Below are positions 45,471-56,219 of a stretch of DNA of 64,000 nucleotides, piece after piece. Below the pieces are notes generated by a model that worked only from the letters and a program-made list of their open reading frames with translations, did no database searches and was not told the DNA's origin. The stretch spans positions 64,040 to 128,039 of the forward strand of contig JAKCWW010000261.1 of the NCBI GenBank assembly GCA_026260175.1. Direction: 5' to 3'. Position numbers and translations under genes: made by a program. The stretch's first letter is position 1, and each line of letters starts with the position of its first letter. Source of the stretch: Reticulitermes lucifugus (taxonomy: Eukaryota > Arthropoda > Insecta > Blattodea > Rhinotermitidae).

Positions 45471-46779
45471 CAGCCTACGTTTAATATTCGACGTCCTGGC
45501 ATCATATTAACGTAACAAAACCACACCTACTGTGTTATTAACGTTCTTCAGGCCGCTGAAGGAACCTTATTAGCATTTCTGGATTTATATTTCTGTGAAT
45601 TTTTTGCCGACGTAATGTCGATCCACTTTTTATGTTGATTTCTTATTCATACACACCCAAGAGACTTTGTCAGTAAAATCAAATTACTTGAAACTGCGGT
45701 TTGCTTTTCAGCTTACATCACGGACAGAAACCTGAGCGTAGATATTGTCCAAGAAAGTTTCGTGTAATGACTCTATACGAAAGGGACATTTCTTACTCAA
45801 ATTTCAGCAACACCTGCTGCGTCCTTATATTCTTCCAAAACGAATAACAAGTTTATTTTTTCCTTTTACCTATCTCATATGTTCTCAGTCTCTCCAAGTA
45901 AATTCTGGAATAGTAGGGCCTGCCTCAAATTAGACCGAGACTACTTCCTTCCACTAAATTTCTAATTCGCTGATCAGTCGTAATTTTACATTAGATATTA
46001 CACACACATAGCCCGAGCTAATATCAGCTTCTTTATATAAAACATAAGCAGATAAATAATTTTTTCTTGATAACTTTATAGTCGTTTAACTGGTCAATAT
46101 ATTTCCCGGCATGTATGCAAACTTAATGTCACTATCATGCTCATAAGGATTAAACAAGAAGTCAAAGTAAAATTTTGAAAGTTTCAATGCTTATTTTTTC
46201 ATAGCAAAGGGGAAAGACACGATTCTGGAGTCATGTAACGTAAGGTCAAGCTACAGGTCAGTGATACGTTTCAAATTAGAAATTGAAATGGAATGAGAAG
46301 AGAAGATTAAGTTTTGTAGCGACACATTATAGGTCTGGTAGTTTTTCAAATAACAATCAAAGCACTTGTTGTTTCCGACTAATATACCATATAAGGACGA
46401 ACATCTTCTAGCCGAGATCAAGATAATGATGATAGGGAAAGTAGAGCCGGAGATGAATGAGCAACTAATCAAGCGTCGAAGATAAATAGCAAATAAAACA
46501 ACATGAATGTTATCAAGACACGGCTGGAAAAAACTAGTCACTGTAAAGTCAGGTGATATTGGAGTGAAAACGGCTTATGAGACCAGGAGGAAATATGAAG
46601 AAAATTACAGAAAGTAAATATTTACCTAATCTATGGTTGGGCTTTACTTGATTTAAAGAAGCCACTGTAATTTTGAAGCCAAATTTTTGTGCACATATTT
46701 CGTTACAGTACAACATACACGATACAGAAACATGTTTTAGAGAAAAGGTGGGTTTCTTAAATTTCTTAAATAACGTTAT
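45471..46779. other. No gene seen
   Basis: AT-rich; no recurring family or supported frame. Confidence 0.45.
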
Positions 46780-46789
46780 ATGTAATCTG

Positions 46790-46960
46790 TGGTCTTCTGG
46801 GTAATCACACGGCGTCGTGTGGTAATTATTTACCGACGTTTCGGGANNNNNNNNNNNNNNNNNNNNNNNNNNNNNNNNNNNNNNNNNNNNNNNNNNCGCC
46901 GTGTAATTACCCAGAAGACCACAGATTTCATCAACATCGCGGCGGAAGCCTGAAATTAAC
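46790..46960. repeat. Foldback copy containing a 50-N assembly gap
   Basis: The outer arms pair at 27 of 28 positions: 46788-46815 ('ctgtggtcttctgggtaatc' onward) against 46897-46924 ('cgccgtgtaattacccagaa' onward). A left inner arm 'ttaccgacgtttcggga' is present up to the gap at 46847-46896, and its partner is lost. After the stem come 'atcaacatcgcggcgg' and 'aagcctgaaat', the same outer flank as at 50190-50220. The well-matched arms suggest a younger copy. Confidence 0.85.
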
Positions 46961-47042
46961 GTTACATGTGTATGCATACAAGAACATGGCGTACACACAC
47001 AGGCCTACACATACGTATACAGATTACCTGTATAAGGTATAT

Positions 47043-47182
47043 GCATTTATTTTTTCCTGTGGCTCGACAGCACCTAGGGGGCCTAGACCTTCTCATTTTT
47101 CGAGGTTTCGCGATCACACACTTTAGACACAAACTACACTCGGCAGGACTCCTCTGGACGAGTGACCAGCCCGTCGCAGAAA
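47043..47182 (-). mobile_element. SINE family B 3' fragment
   Basis: On the minus strand: 'ctggtcactcgtccagagg', 'agtcctgccgagtgtag', 'cgcgaaacctcg' and 'gctgtcgagccacagg' plus an A run. The tRNA-like head is missing. Confidence 0.75.
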
Positions 47183-47389
47183 ATATATGCATAGGCCTTA
47201 TGTACTTAATTTTTGTTAATGTGACAGGTTTTACAAAATAATAATATTAGATTCAAATTCTTTACTGAATACGACTTAACTCAGTAGATCAGAATAATTT
47301 TAAAAGTATACCAATACCAAATTTCATGGAAATCTGTTGGGTACCTGAGGTAAGGGAAGGTATGAAAAAACAATACCACCCAACCAAGC

Positions 47390-47600
47390 GGGTTGGTGTC
47401 GCCTTAAAGTTCCAGGTTTGTATCCGGGAAATAAATGGTTCCAATCTCAGCGGAATTCTCGACGATCCTGAGTGACGTTTTACGTGGTTTTACCCAGCCT
47501 CGCCATGAAAATGCCAGGATAGCACCTCAGTTAGGCCAAGATCGTTCATATCGAATATTATTTCTGTTTATCTCACATTCTATTATTCGATGCTCTATAG
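47390..47600 (+). mobile_element. SINE family E copy
   Basis: The head region is 'gggttggtgtcgcc' and 'aaagttccaggtttgtatcc', followed by 'aatctcagcggaattctcg', 'gacgttttacgtggttttac', 'aaaatgccaggatagcacc' and 'aggccaagatcg'. It ends in an AT-rich stretch without a clear tail. Confidence 0.65.
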
Positions 47601-47940
47601 TCTGCTTTCCTGACGCATGAAAATAAACAAAAAATAATTTTGTGTACATCATGTAAATAACACACAGGCCTGTAAACAAATGCAATTGCAAAAAAATAAT
47701 TAAATATTTTTAATGTCCTATACCTTTTTATTTGCGCTGTCAGTGTGACATTATTTGGGAAACACTTGTTCCGTTTTATCTCCTAACTACTATGATTTTT
47801 ACATTTCTGATTGCCAGGTGGCTGCCAATGCTCGTGGACTCAAGTGCCAAACACGTGCTCAGGCTCTCTTTTGATATTCGGTAACACTTTGTCAACCAAC
47901 GTTCCTATTGGCGAACTGCCCCAATTTTTTATCCCCACAG
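47601..47940. other. No gene called
   Basis: AT-rich spacer leading into the exon candidate. The last 30 bp form a pyrimidine tract ending in tatccccacag. Confidence 0.4.
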
Positions 47941-48078
47941 TACCTGAAATGCTGTGTCCGTCCGAGAACACGCCCCACAAAGATCTGGTCTGGTTTTTAC
48001 AAACAACATTCCTCCGGGCAGCTCCGGGCTGTACGGGACATCATAGCAGAAAAGACCATCTTGATTGAAGATAAGGAC
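47941..48078 (+). CDS. Weak to moderate candidate exon, product not recognised
   Basis: After a strong acceptor (aattttttatccccacag) one frame of 46 codons is open, reading YLKCCVRPRTRPTKIWSGFY, then KQHSSGQLRAVRDIIAEKTI, then LIEDKD. It reaches GTATGA, a poor donor whose TGA would otherwise end the frame at DKDV. The residue mix is protein-like. After that TGA the same frame stays open for about 70 codons more, which would also fit a broken gene. Minus-strand frames over the same interval are open too. A real exon, a pseudogene or a GC-balanced repeat fragment are all possible. Confidence 0.27.
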
Positions 48079-48224
48079 GTATGACAGGAAAGCCTTATGC
48101 AATCGGATATACATGACATTAAAGTGGGTGGGACTGCAATCCGAAAAAGGGTGGTCACTTGCGTATGTAATTGGATCAAGAATGTGAACTCACTGCAAGA
48201 AGACAAACATCGCGAGGTTTTAGG
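48079..48224. other. Continuation of open frame after a TGA
   Basis: The exon frame continues past its TGA, including IRKRVVTCVCNWIKNVNSLQ, until foldback-family sequence begins. No independent support. Confidence 0.3.
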
Positions 48225-48425
48225 TTATCATAGTGATGTTGATAAAGATTCAATTGTTCTAGGATTTGGCGCAGAGTCCATTGATAGTTACCAAAGTTTC
48301 GGAGAAACCTATGGCTTCCCTCTTAATGGACTTCCTTGACCCTGTAGATAAGGCAGTAAGCTCCTCCGAAACGTCAGTAAATATTTACCAATTGCCATGT
48401 CGTCATAATACGAAAACTTGTAAGT
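48225..48425. repeat. Diverged foldback copy
   Basis: 'agtgatgttgataaagattc', 'taccaaagtttcggagaaac' and 'ttccttgaccctgtaga', then the inverted 'ctcctccgaaacgtcagtaa' and 'atttaccaattgcc'. Confidence 0.6.
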
Positions 48426-48427
48426 AG

Positions 48428-48610
48428 TTCACCCTAGAACAAGCCATAAAGGCCCAGATGGGGAGTATAATTATAGCTCTACTCCTTGTTTAACCTCGGC
48501 GCTAGTTGGGGGGGGGGTGGCGGTGGTTAACGCCACGCCCCAGCTGCTTTACCCCCAGGAAAGGGACCTGGGACCCATTGTAACTAAGACTTGAATCACC
48601 AGGAAGACTC
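48428..48610. mobile_element. SINE family G copy
   Basis: 'ccctagaacaagccataaag' with 'gcccagatggggagta', then 'aacctcggcgctagttgg', 'aacgccacgccccagctg' and 'ctttacccccaggaaagg'. The opening recurs at 63940 and the body at 60165. Orientation is by comparison with the minus-strand copy at 60165. Confidence 0.6.
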
Positions 48611-49224
48611 TTCTACAGAAGCTTATAGTCGCTCAGCTATTAAAATCCTTTCTCTGCTTTACTGAATTAGAACTCTTCGTGTTCACAAAGTTTGCCAGAA
48701 AACGTGGATAAATTACTGATTGCCTGAGTAACATACAGGCTGTGCTTCGTGGTGCTGAAGTGCTCTCCTTTACCGGAATCTCATAAAGAAGTCCGACAGT
48801 TCACCCTTGCGGCAAGGATTCCTTCCCTTCTTTGTTACAAATGAGTAAAGCATTCGACTCAGAGATGTCACTCCTGCACAGACAGCCTACTTATCTTATT
48901 AACATATACAACACAGTGTCATAAATTAATTAGCTACTTATAAATGCTAATATGTCTCACAGGTTATCGTGTATAAACGTTAAACATATGAGTTGTAATT
49001 CATTCTTCGCAAAGGTAGACTATTTTAAATAGTCTTCTTAGGTCATAATAAAACGACGTATCGTTAATTTCCAGTTTAAAGCAGACTGTAATAAATAGCA
49101 AATGCTTAAAAGTTAAAGTTTAACAGATTTGGGGTGAAGGACCTCTCATTAAAAACACTGTAATATAAGGAGTAGTTTAGAAATACAGAACTGTTCCAGC
49201 TCTAATTGAAGAATGGATCCATAA
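48611..49224. other. No gene seen
   Basis: AT-rich. Confidence 0.45.
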
Positions 49225-49480
49225 CTAACTTCACGTAGGGGTCTTTCTTGAGAAGGTAATCAACAAATTTCCCTTATTTTATGGAGCCCGAAGGTTCGTT
49301 ACCATGTTCATGAGATACGGCCACTCGTCCCTATCCTGAGCCGTACGTATTCAGTTCAAAATTTCCGAATCTGTTTAAGATATATACTTATAACTTCCTC
49401 CCTTCTACGACTATGTCTTCGAATGGTCTCATTCCTTCAGGTTTACCTACCAAACCCCTGCACGTATTTATCGCCACCCC
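49225..49480 (-). mobile_element. Family-T retrotransposon 3' end
   Basis: Reverse-complement landmarks are 'gggtctttcttgagaagg', 'cccttattttatggagccc', 'aaggttcgttaccatg', 'ccactcgtccctatcctgag' and 'tcattccttcaggtttacc'. No frame survives. Confidence 0.7.
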
Positions 49481-49984
49481 CGAACCAAATAATACTTGGT
49501 GGAGAGTACGAAATCTTGAAGGTGAGGGACTGGTCGTTGCCTGAAGGAAACGAAAGAACACGCAAGCTGCGGACGAAATACGACGAATGGGCAAAACGGA
49601 AAATCTGAAGCAAATATAGGCTGTTAGACCAGTTCGATTCCATGTCGGTAGAGGAGTTTTGTACAATTACCTTTCCTACGAATTCAGCACTTTCTACCTC
49701 CGTTTCTGTCCGACTCTAGTGTAGTTTGTACGCAACCGACTACGTAGTGCAAAACAGATCTATGTCCACAGCTGTTCCTCTGTTTTATCAAGTTTAATTC
49801 GTAAAACGATTGCTATATGACCCACCGACAACGGAATATAAAATCAGCACAGTAAATGAGACTGGATTGGATAATTGTAATTGACATTTCAGTAATCAGA
49901 CACAGAACTTTTGCATGCCTTTCATGTGTCTTCATATTTTGAATAATTTCCTTCTAAATAAAGGTTATGAAAATGTTAATGATA
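49481..49984. other. No gene seen
   Basis: Short frames overlap on both strands at 49388-49666 but share no homology and lie partly in the retroposon fragment. Confidence 0.4.
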
Positions 49985-50225
49985 TATTCGCTCTTCTGGG
50001 ATGGTAAGCAGCGTAAACTGGTAGTTACTGACGTTTCGGGACAACCTATCGGTCCCATCTTCAAGGGTCAATCAGTCCAAGAAGACTGCTTGACCCTTGA
50101 AAATGAGACCGATAGGTTACCTCGAAACGGCGGTAACTACCAATCTACACTACACAATATCCCAGAAGAACTAAGGTCTCATTTACATCGCGGCCAAAGC
50201 CTGAAATCATGCAACGTTAATGATA
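49985..50225. repeat. Foldback element, most complete copy
   Basis: Left arm from 'cgctcttctgggatgg' through 'ttactgacgtttcggg', 'aacctatcggtcccatcttc' and 'aagggtcaa'; a short loop; then the inverted right arm 'ttgacccttgaaaatgagac', 'cgataggttacctcgaaac' and 'acaatatcccagaagaac', with outer flank 'catcgcggccaaagcctg'. The arms are about 83 bp each and pair roughly 80% by eye. No transposase and no obvious target duplication. The 90-codon frame through it is not a gene. Confidence 0.85.
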
Positions 50226-50544
50226 ACGAGAAGGTGTAAGACTTTGTTCACCGTGGCTCCTACGTTCAATACTTGTTACTATAATGCCCATGGTTTGGCC
50301 TTCACTTGTTACTGCGTTTCTGAAGTGAGGCTGACCTTGATTCCACCTCATAAGTTCGTACTTACAACGCACCACTTTGATTGTAGATAATTCAAATTTA
50401 TGTGCTTGGGATCGTCTGCAATTACACGACGTCCACGTCATAATTTTACGGAAAACTGTGCATCGGATTTTCCAGTTGGAAAATTGCAAACAGACATATA
50501 TAAACACATAATCTCTCATATTAAGAGTAAGCAGTTTCATTTTT
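50226..50544. other. No gene seen
   Basis: AT-rich spacer. Confidence 0.45.
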
Positions 50545-51105
50545 AGGCGCGTTCGCAAAATTTCGAAAAGCGACTATTAGCTTCGTCATGTCTGTCTTTC
50601 TGTCCGTCCGCATGGAACAACTAGGCTCCCACTTCACGGATTTCCATAAAATTTGATATTTAATTATTTTTCGAAACTTTGTCGAGAAAATTCAAGTTTC
50701 ATTAAAATGTGACAAGAATAACGGGTACTTTACATAAAGACCTATATACATTTATGATAAATCTCGCCGAATTACCCTTAGAATGAGGATTGTTTCAGAC
50801 AAAACCTGTAGAGAAAATGAAAACACATATTTAGGTTCACTAACTTTTTCCGAAAATCGCACCGTTTATGAGATAATTTGGAAAAATATGGTAGAGCCGG
50901 GCATGCCACATATGACAATGTAATACGGCACATGCGCTTTGCATGCTGGATAAATAAGGCTACAAACACACTCAGACTATGTAATACTTATTGCTTTTCC
51001 ACTGCAACAATGGTTACGCCAACGCGCCTCAATGTTACGTTATACGTACAAAGTCTATATTGTTTCAGTACAGTTCGCTTTAACGAAAATTCTGAAGAAG
51101 AACGG
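50545..51105 (+). repeat. Unclassified repeat L, copy 1
   Basis: Starts 'gcgcgttcgcaaaatttcg' and 'aaaagcgactattagcttcg', has a GTCT-rich run, then 'aaatttgatatttaattatt', 'acgggtactttacataaag', 'tttgcatgctggataaataa' and 'cgcctcaatgttacgttata'. It aligns with 52750-53310 along its whole length at roughly 75% by eye. It has no coding frame and its class is unknown. Confidence 0.8.
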
Positions 51106-51109
51106 GTAC

Positions 51110-51350
51110 TTTTATTGATTTAACCACTTATTGCCTAGTGGTTATTACATGTACGCCAGACTTGACACGGACAACTTTGAATTTAATCCACATACAATGT
51201 TTAGGTTTTTCGTGCAATAATTACAACCATTTTTTTCCGGATACAGCTTTCACCGATTGGTCTTTCTAATGTGGCACATCGTGTTCTCTGTGAGGTAAGA
51301 ACTACAACTTTATACGTAATGCAGATTTGTTTTATTCTTCAAAGGGTTAA
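51110..51350 (+). repeat. Unclassified repeat K, both ends visible
   Basis: Opens 'tttaaccacttattgcctag' and 'tggttattac'. The centre is 'gctttcaccgattggtctt', 'tctaatgtggcacatcgtg' and 'ttctctgtgaggtaagaact'. It closes 'cttcaaagggttaatac'. The ends look like short inverted repeats (TTAACC and GGGTTAA). Confidence 0.65.
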
Positions 51351-52749
51351 TACAGATATCACTTACTGGTGTTTTAGTTATACATACAGGTAAAATGGGG
51401 AATTCTGACGACACCTTCTGAACCATATAAGGTATAAAGCATTGAACGGGATGAATGTGAATAGGAAACCTGGTGGATACTAAAGACAGCTGTCGTGGCC
51501 TATTTAACGCAAGGAAAATACAAAACAAACTTGGCTAGCACAACAGACATCCCGAGCGAGAACAGGAATTGTATAACGGCCAGAAGAATGATGGGCCTAA
51601 GTTAATAATAAATTGGAAGTAATGCGTTCTAACCTAATTAGATGTAGTATGATGGAATTTTCCTACACGGACTGAAAGAAATCCGAACAAAGTCGGTAAA
51701 AATGACTCGTGTTCTGACCTAGATTCGAACGTGGCACCACCAGAACAGAAGCCACAAACAAGAAATTGGTCCCCCAAATGCAGCAACAAGCAGTCATTCG
51801 GACACAAGTCACTAGGATTCAATTGACATAACAGTAGGTGTGTCAAATCACGTGAGTAAAAGAGTAAAATGTGTCCTTAATGAAGAGGACATCGTATCTG
51901 TCCTCTAGCAGGAAGACGGCCATTTATGTGAAGTGTGTCCGATAGCTTCCTCTAATGAGTTTCATATCTGCATGGGGACCACACACATTAGACCACGGCT
52001 GTCACATCAGTATGCACGCCACATTTCGTAGAGGCAGGAGCTTCCACTCACTTTCAACACCCAAATGTGACTCCAGCAATAAAGATACATAAGTAGCCAT
52101 AGACTTGCATGACGAAGTCTATAATGTTTGATTAAAGCCCTCCTGTAGTTTTACTCCACATACCTGCTAAGAAGATAATAAGCGTGATGTAAGTGGTCGT
52201 GGGAGATAAATCTGACTGTAAGACAAAAACTGTTACTTACTTCAATTTAACAAACGTTTTCAGTTGCCTGTGTTACGTAATTAGAGTGATCGGGCTGATT
52301 TAGAAATTATCCACATATTTTGTATAAAAACGTAAGAATCCCCATTGTAACGTTATGTTGTAATAACTGTTAGTAGTCACAACACAGCTGCAACAAAGGG
52401 AGGTGTGAGATATCTATCCTTCACTCGGTATTACAGTTGACTACTTTTGTGTTACGTGGCATAAATCTTCAGTAAATTGGTGATCTAATATGAGAGCGGG
52501 CAAATAGAAAGAGCAGATGTAGAAAATGTGTAGTTGTGAAACATACTTCTGAAATTTTAAAGGGCTTAGTGCAGCCTAATATACAAAAATCTAATTTCCT
52601 GCCAATTAACTTTTTCGACCGCGAACTAGGAGCCGTATAGAACGCTCGGAGGTGTTCTGGGCCTTTTTCCTCTAATCTTGTCTTTACTGATGGTAGTCAT
52701 GCTTAAACAGTCATGTGCAAATAGAATTTTTCGACGAGACTACCTTCTC
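51351..52749. other. No gene seen; decayed tRNA-like scrap at 51700-51760
   Basis: 'ctagattcgaacgtggcacc' on the plus strand is a reverse-oriented B-box-like sequence. The rest is AT-rich. Confidence 0.4.
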
Positions 52750-53310
52750 TGTAGGCGCGTTTGCAAAATTGCGAAAAGCGACTATTAGCTTCGTCATGTG
52801 TGTCTGTCTGTCTGTATCTCTGTCTATCTATCTGCCAGCATGGAATAAATCGGCTCCCAATTTTCACGAAATTTGACATTTGAGTATTTTTCGAAAATCT
52901 GTAGGAAAATTCAATTTTGATTAAAATCTGACAACAACAAGTACTTTACATGAAGATCTACGTAGACTTATGAAAATATCTCGCTGAATTCTTCTTAGAA
53001 TAAGAACTGTTTCAAACAAAATTTTTAGAGAAAATGAAAAAAAAACACATTCTATGTTTCATAATTTTTTTCCCGAAAATCGTGCCCTTTTGAGAAAATG
53101 CGGAAAAAATATGATAGAGCCAGATAGGTCACAGCGTACGGCGTAGAAAAGATGCTATTTGCATGCCGGATAACTAAGGCAAGAATACAGACACACACAA
53201 TTACACTATTTAATATTCTTTGCTCTTCAACGGCAACAATGGTTACGTGAACGCACTTCAATGTTACGTTACACGTACAATGACTGTCTTGTTTCATTTT
53301 AATTTACTAA
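52750..53310 (+). repeat. Unclassified repeat L, copy 2
   Basis: Direct repeat of 50545-51105: 'aggcgcgtttgcaaaattgc', 'gaaaagcgactattagcttc', a GTCT/ATCT run, 'cacgaaatttgacatttgag', 'catgaagatctacgtagac' and 'cacttcaatgttacgttaca'. Copies 1 and 2 start about 2.2 kb apart in the same orientation. Confidence 0.8.
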
Positions 53311-53931
53311 TCTGATAACAGGTAAAGTATTTTCAGATGTGATAATGGATCAGTAACAGGCGCAAGGTTTCTGTAATCTGCAGTGATGATAACAGTAATA
53401 AACGTTTTAAAATATAATCGAAACAAAAAGCAGGAAGAGGTACATCAAAAATGGGATTCACCTTGGATGTCAAGTACGAGTATCTTTTGTCTTTTCTGGG
53501 GTGTTAACATACAAATTTCTGGTTAGGATGCAGTCACAAGCACGGCTGTTCATGAAAGCTAATGTTATGTAGATTTGTAAGTGGAGGAATCGGAGCAAAC
53601 AATAGCAACAGGCAACCAGCGTCTGACCGGACCACCCAGCATATCTGATGACGATTATTTTAAATGCGTAACGAATGAGGAAGAGAACGGATGTCTGAGG
53701 ATACGGCATCCCGCAACGGACATTTGCTGTTTTTGTACTAAGTGTAACACTAATTGTCAGAAGAAATATGCTCTTAAATTGGGGTACAACCTAAGTTTAG
53801 AATTCGGGGAACTTCACTTTGTGAATACATGAGCGACACTGTGGGCAGCATGCTAGCAGCATTGAGATGGCACAGCATAAAATTCTAAAAGTATATATCT
53901 TGAAAAGCTCGTAGTCTGCTACTGTTGTAGT
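53311..53931. other. No gene called
   Basis: The plus frame at 53581-53832 (with SDDDYFKCVTNEEENGCLRI) has a protein-like mix but no splice support or known homology. Confidence 0.35.
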
Positions 53932-53946
53932 TACTACTACTACTAC

Positions 53947-53982
<36 letters not shown>

Positions 53983-54008
53983 CAGTAGTAGCAGTAGTAG
54001 TACTAGTA
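53932..54008. repeat. (ACT)n then (AGT)n trinucleotide repeat
   Basis: About 15 bp of ACT units switch to about 60 bp of TAG units, making the tract self-complementary around 53948. Likely length-variable. Confidence 0.95.
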
Positions 54009-55104
54009 TGTAAAGCAGCATGGAAAATATCCTATGGCTTCTGGTGGCGAGTGATATTATACACAATTACGCTATTCGAATTTTCTTCTTGTTTTTTCTT
54101 TCTTTCATTATCTTACTCCCTTAATGTGCGAGTATGTCCTATTCTTCTACTCCATAACTGCCGATGACTCAATTCTCTTGTTTGTCAATTGCTTACTTCT
54201 GGCGCTTAAATGGATTCCTTCGAAACATCATATTTGTTCCCCTCCCTTTTCCTCCCCCACCCCCCATATTTTCCAGTTATTTTATGAGAACATTACCTTG
54301 TCAGCATTCTCTCTATTTGACCCTACAACTTTATTTTCTATACTTTTCACAGTAATTTTCTATATTGTTCTTCCTCTAACTTTGATTCCCACACCAGACT
54401 GATGACTTTTCTGTGGGCTAAAACCCGAGAAGGGAACAAATATTACAACTACGTTGCTCATACAATAAAGGCTGGGAGAATGTGAGATATAAACGCTGAG
54501 ATAAAAGGAGTAGCAGTCTGAATTGGGATAAAAGTTATATCAACTCCTACGCTTCAGTTGTTTATGACTGAAGAAAATTCGTCACACTATTTGAGAATCA
54601 CGAGTACCACCTTTAGAAACCAGTGTTGCAGCTCGGATCAGAGCATTTGTAATAGAGGTGTGATAGCCTCACGTCTGAGTCACGAATGCGCGTGAGTAAA
54701 GGCACGAGCGTCTCGAAATAAAATGAACTGGTGAATTAAGAAATCGTCCAGGAAAAAGGATAAGTACTCTGTAAAAGGAATGAAAAGAACGAAACAGAAG
54801 TCTTGAATGTGTGTGTGTGTGTCTGTGTGAGTCTTCTAATAAGAAGCTTATGATTAGGCGAGAAAGTACAAGAACGACTGGTCAGAATAATTGACAGATT
54901 GAAAGGGAGCGAGTAATGAAATATTAGAAAAGAAAATGAGTAACTAGGTGATTTAGGGAACGATAAGGGTGGTAAGTGACAATACGTAGGTAATTAAACA
55001 CAGAGATAAAAAACGTGAGTGACGCTTCCTGTTTAAATTCGAGTGCAGCAGTTGATTCCTGGTCTTTCTATTAGCAAAAAAAAAAAAAAACGTTTCAACA
55101 CATC
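54009..55104. other. No gene; possible repeat at 54370-54480
   Basis: 'gatgacttttctgtgggct' and 'aaaacccgagaaggg' look repeat-like, but no second copy is present. A GT run lies at about 54810-54830, and A-rich sequence at 55076-55091. Confidence 0.45.
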
Positions 55105-55132
55105 ATTCATTCGTTCATTCATTCATTCATCC
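55105..55132. repeat. (ATTC)n microsatellite at a LINE 3' end
   Basis: ATTC units with one ATTCGTTC variant abut the 3' end of the minus-strand LINE, as the (ATT)n run does at 11259. Confidence 0.85.
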
Positions 55133-55139
55133 ATTTTGT

Positions 55140-55680
55140 AGTGTTGTCTTATAAGTCCATAGCCTCTTTCAAAGCGAGTTCTCCACAGGGTGCGATCTAG
55201 TGCTTCCTCTTTCAATTTCCAGTATCTTCTCTTTTCTTTTAAGGTCATCCAGTAGCTGCTTACGCCTTCTTCCTCGTCTTCCCGTCAGTTCTATCCTTCC
55301 CTCTAACTTTCCTTTAATCACGTGTTTTAGAAGGCAGTTTCTACGCAAGATGTGACCAATCCAGTTAGCCTTTCTTCTTTTGATTGTATGCAACACATTC
55401 CTCTCCTCCTTGATTCTGTGTAATACTTCTTCATTTCTAACACGATCGGTCCAACTGATCTTCTCCATTCTTCTCCAGCACCACATTTCAAAACTTTGCA
55501 GGTATTTCTGATCTACTTTCCGAAGTGTCCACATTTCAGCACCATACAAGGTTATGCTCCAAATGTAGCACTTTACTAGTTTCTTGCTTACATTTAAGTC
55601 CAATTTGCTGGTGAAAAGAATCTTCTTCTTGTTGAATACTGCTTTTGCCGTGGCAATTATGGATTTCATTTCACATGTAC
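55140..55680 (-). mobile_element. Non-LTR retrotransposon, RT C-terminal fragment with open frame
   Basis: The minus frame 55669-55169 (166 codons) is the region after the RT catalytic core. Recognisable segments are KCYIWSITLYGAEMWTLRKV, FEMWCWRRMEKISWTDRVRN, RRKANWIGHILRRNCLLKHV and GRRGRRRKQLLDDLKRKE, in the usual order for insect LINE C-termini. Endonuclease and RT catalytic motifs are absent (5' truncation), and the end appears frameshifted near the stop. It is the largest intact frame in the window but is a dead retroposon piece. Confidence 0.88.
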
Positions 55681-56125
55681 AACTTCAACACAGTTATATT
55701 AAAGCTCTTTACACATTTTAACCATGGCTGTTTATATTCTATCAAATCCGTAAACACCAACCACTGTGTGTCTTCACATGCGTGAAATAAAAATTTTCCT
55801 ATTTATTTCACTAATTCCTTGCTACTGTTATTTACAATTTTTATCATACTTATATAATTGCATTAATATAGCCATTTGTTATCTCTACTCCGCAGTTTAG
55901 CTTCAGAATAATTTACAACTGTAAATACTGGATCTTCTATTGCGCCCTAAATCGGGAGTTTTCCTTTCTCGGTTTTATCTCCTAAAAATATTTGCCCTGC
56001 GTGTACACATATGAAACCAAAATCCTAAATAGTTTTACCTGACTAAGAAAATGCAAGGCGCTAAATCTAAAGAGCGCGTTAAACTCAACATTCACGGCAG
56101 GAAGATTATCAAATCTGATAGTCTG
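55681..56125. other. No gene seen
   Basis: AT-rich. Confidence 0.45.
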
Positions 56126-56130
56126 TAACA

Positions 56131-56206
56131 TACAGGTTGGCGCAAAAACTCGATGTTTAACGTGTTTTCGCTGGTGTTAAGACACTTTTGCACCACACTA
56201 TATTTC
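56131..56206. mobile_element. Possible tiny mariner-like element
   Basis: 'caggttggcgcaaaaact' at the left and the reverse complement of 'acttttgcaccacac' at the right resemble mariner-type inverted ends (GGTTGGYGCAAAA), with TA on both sides. The interior is only about 45 bp. The resemblance is short and could be chance. Confidence 0.3.
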
Positions 56207-56219
56207 ACAATCTTGCATC

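Noticed and set aside
53581-53832. 83-codon plus frame with acidic residues and several Cys
   Set aside because: Cys spacing fits no zinc-finger pattern I know, and there is no splice or promoter support.
54688-54694. Donor GTGAGTAAAG after a short open frame
   Set aside because: The frame is only about 60 nt and the acceptor is ordinary.
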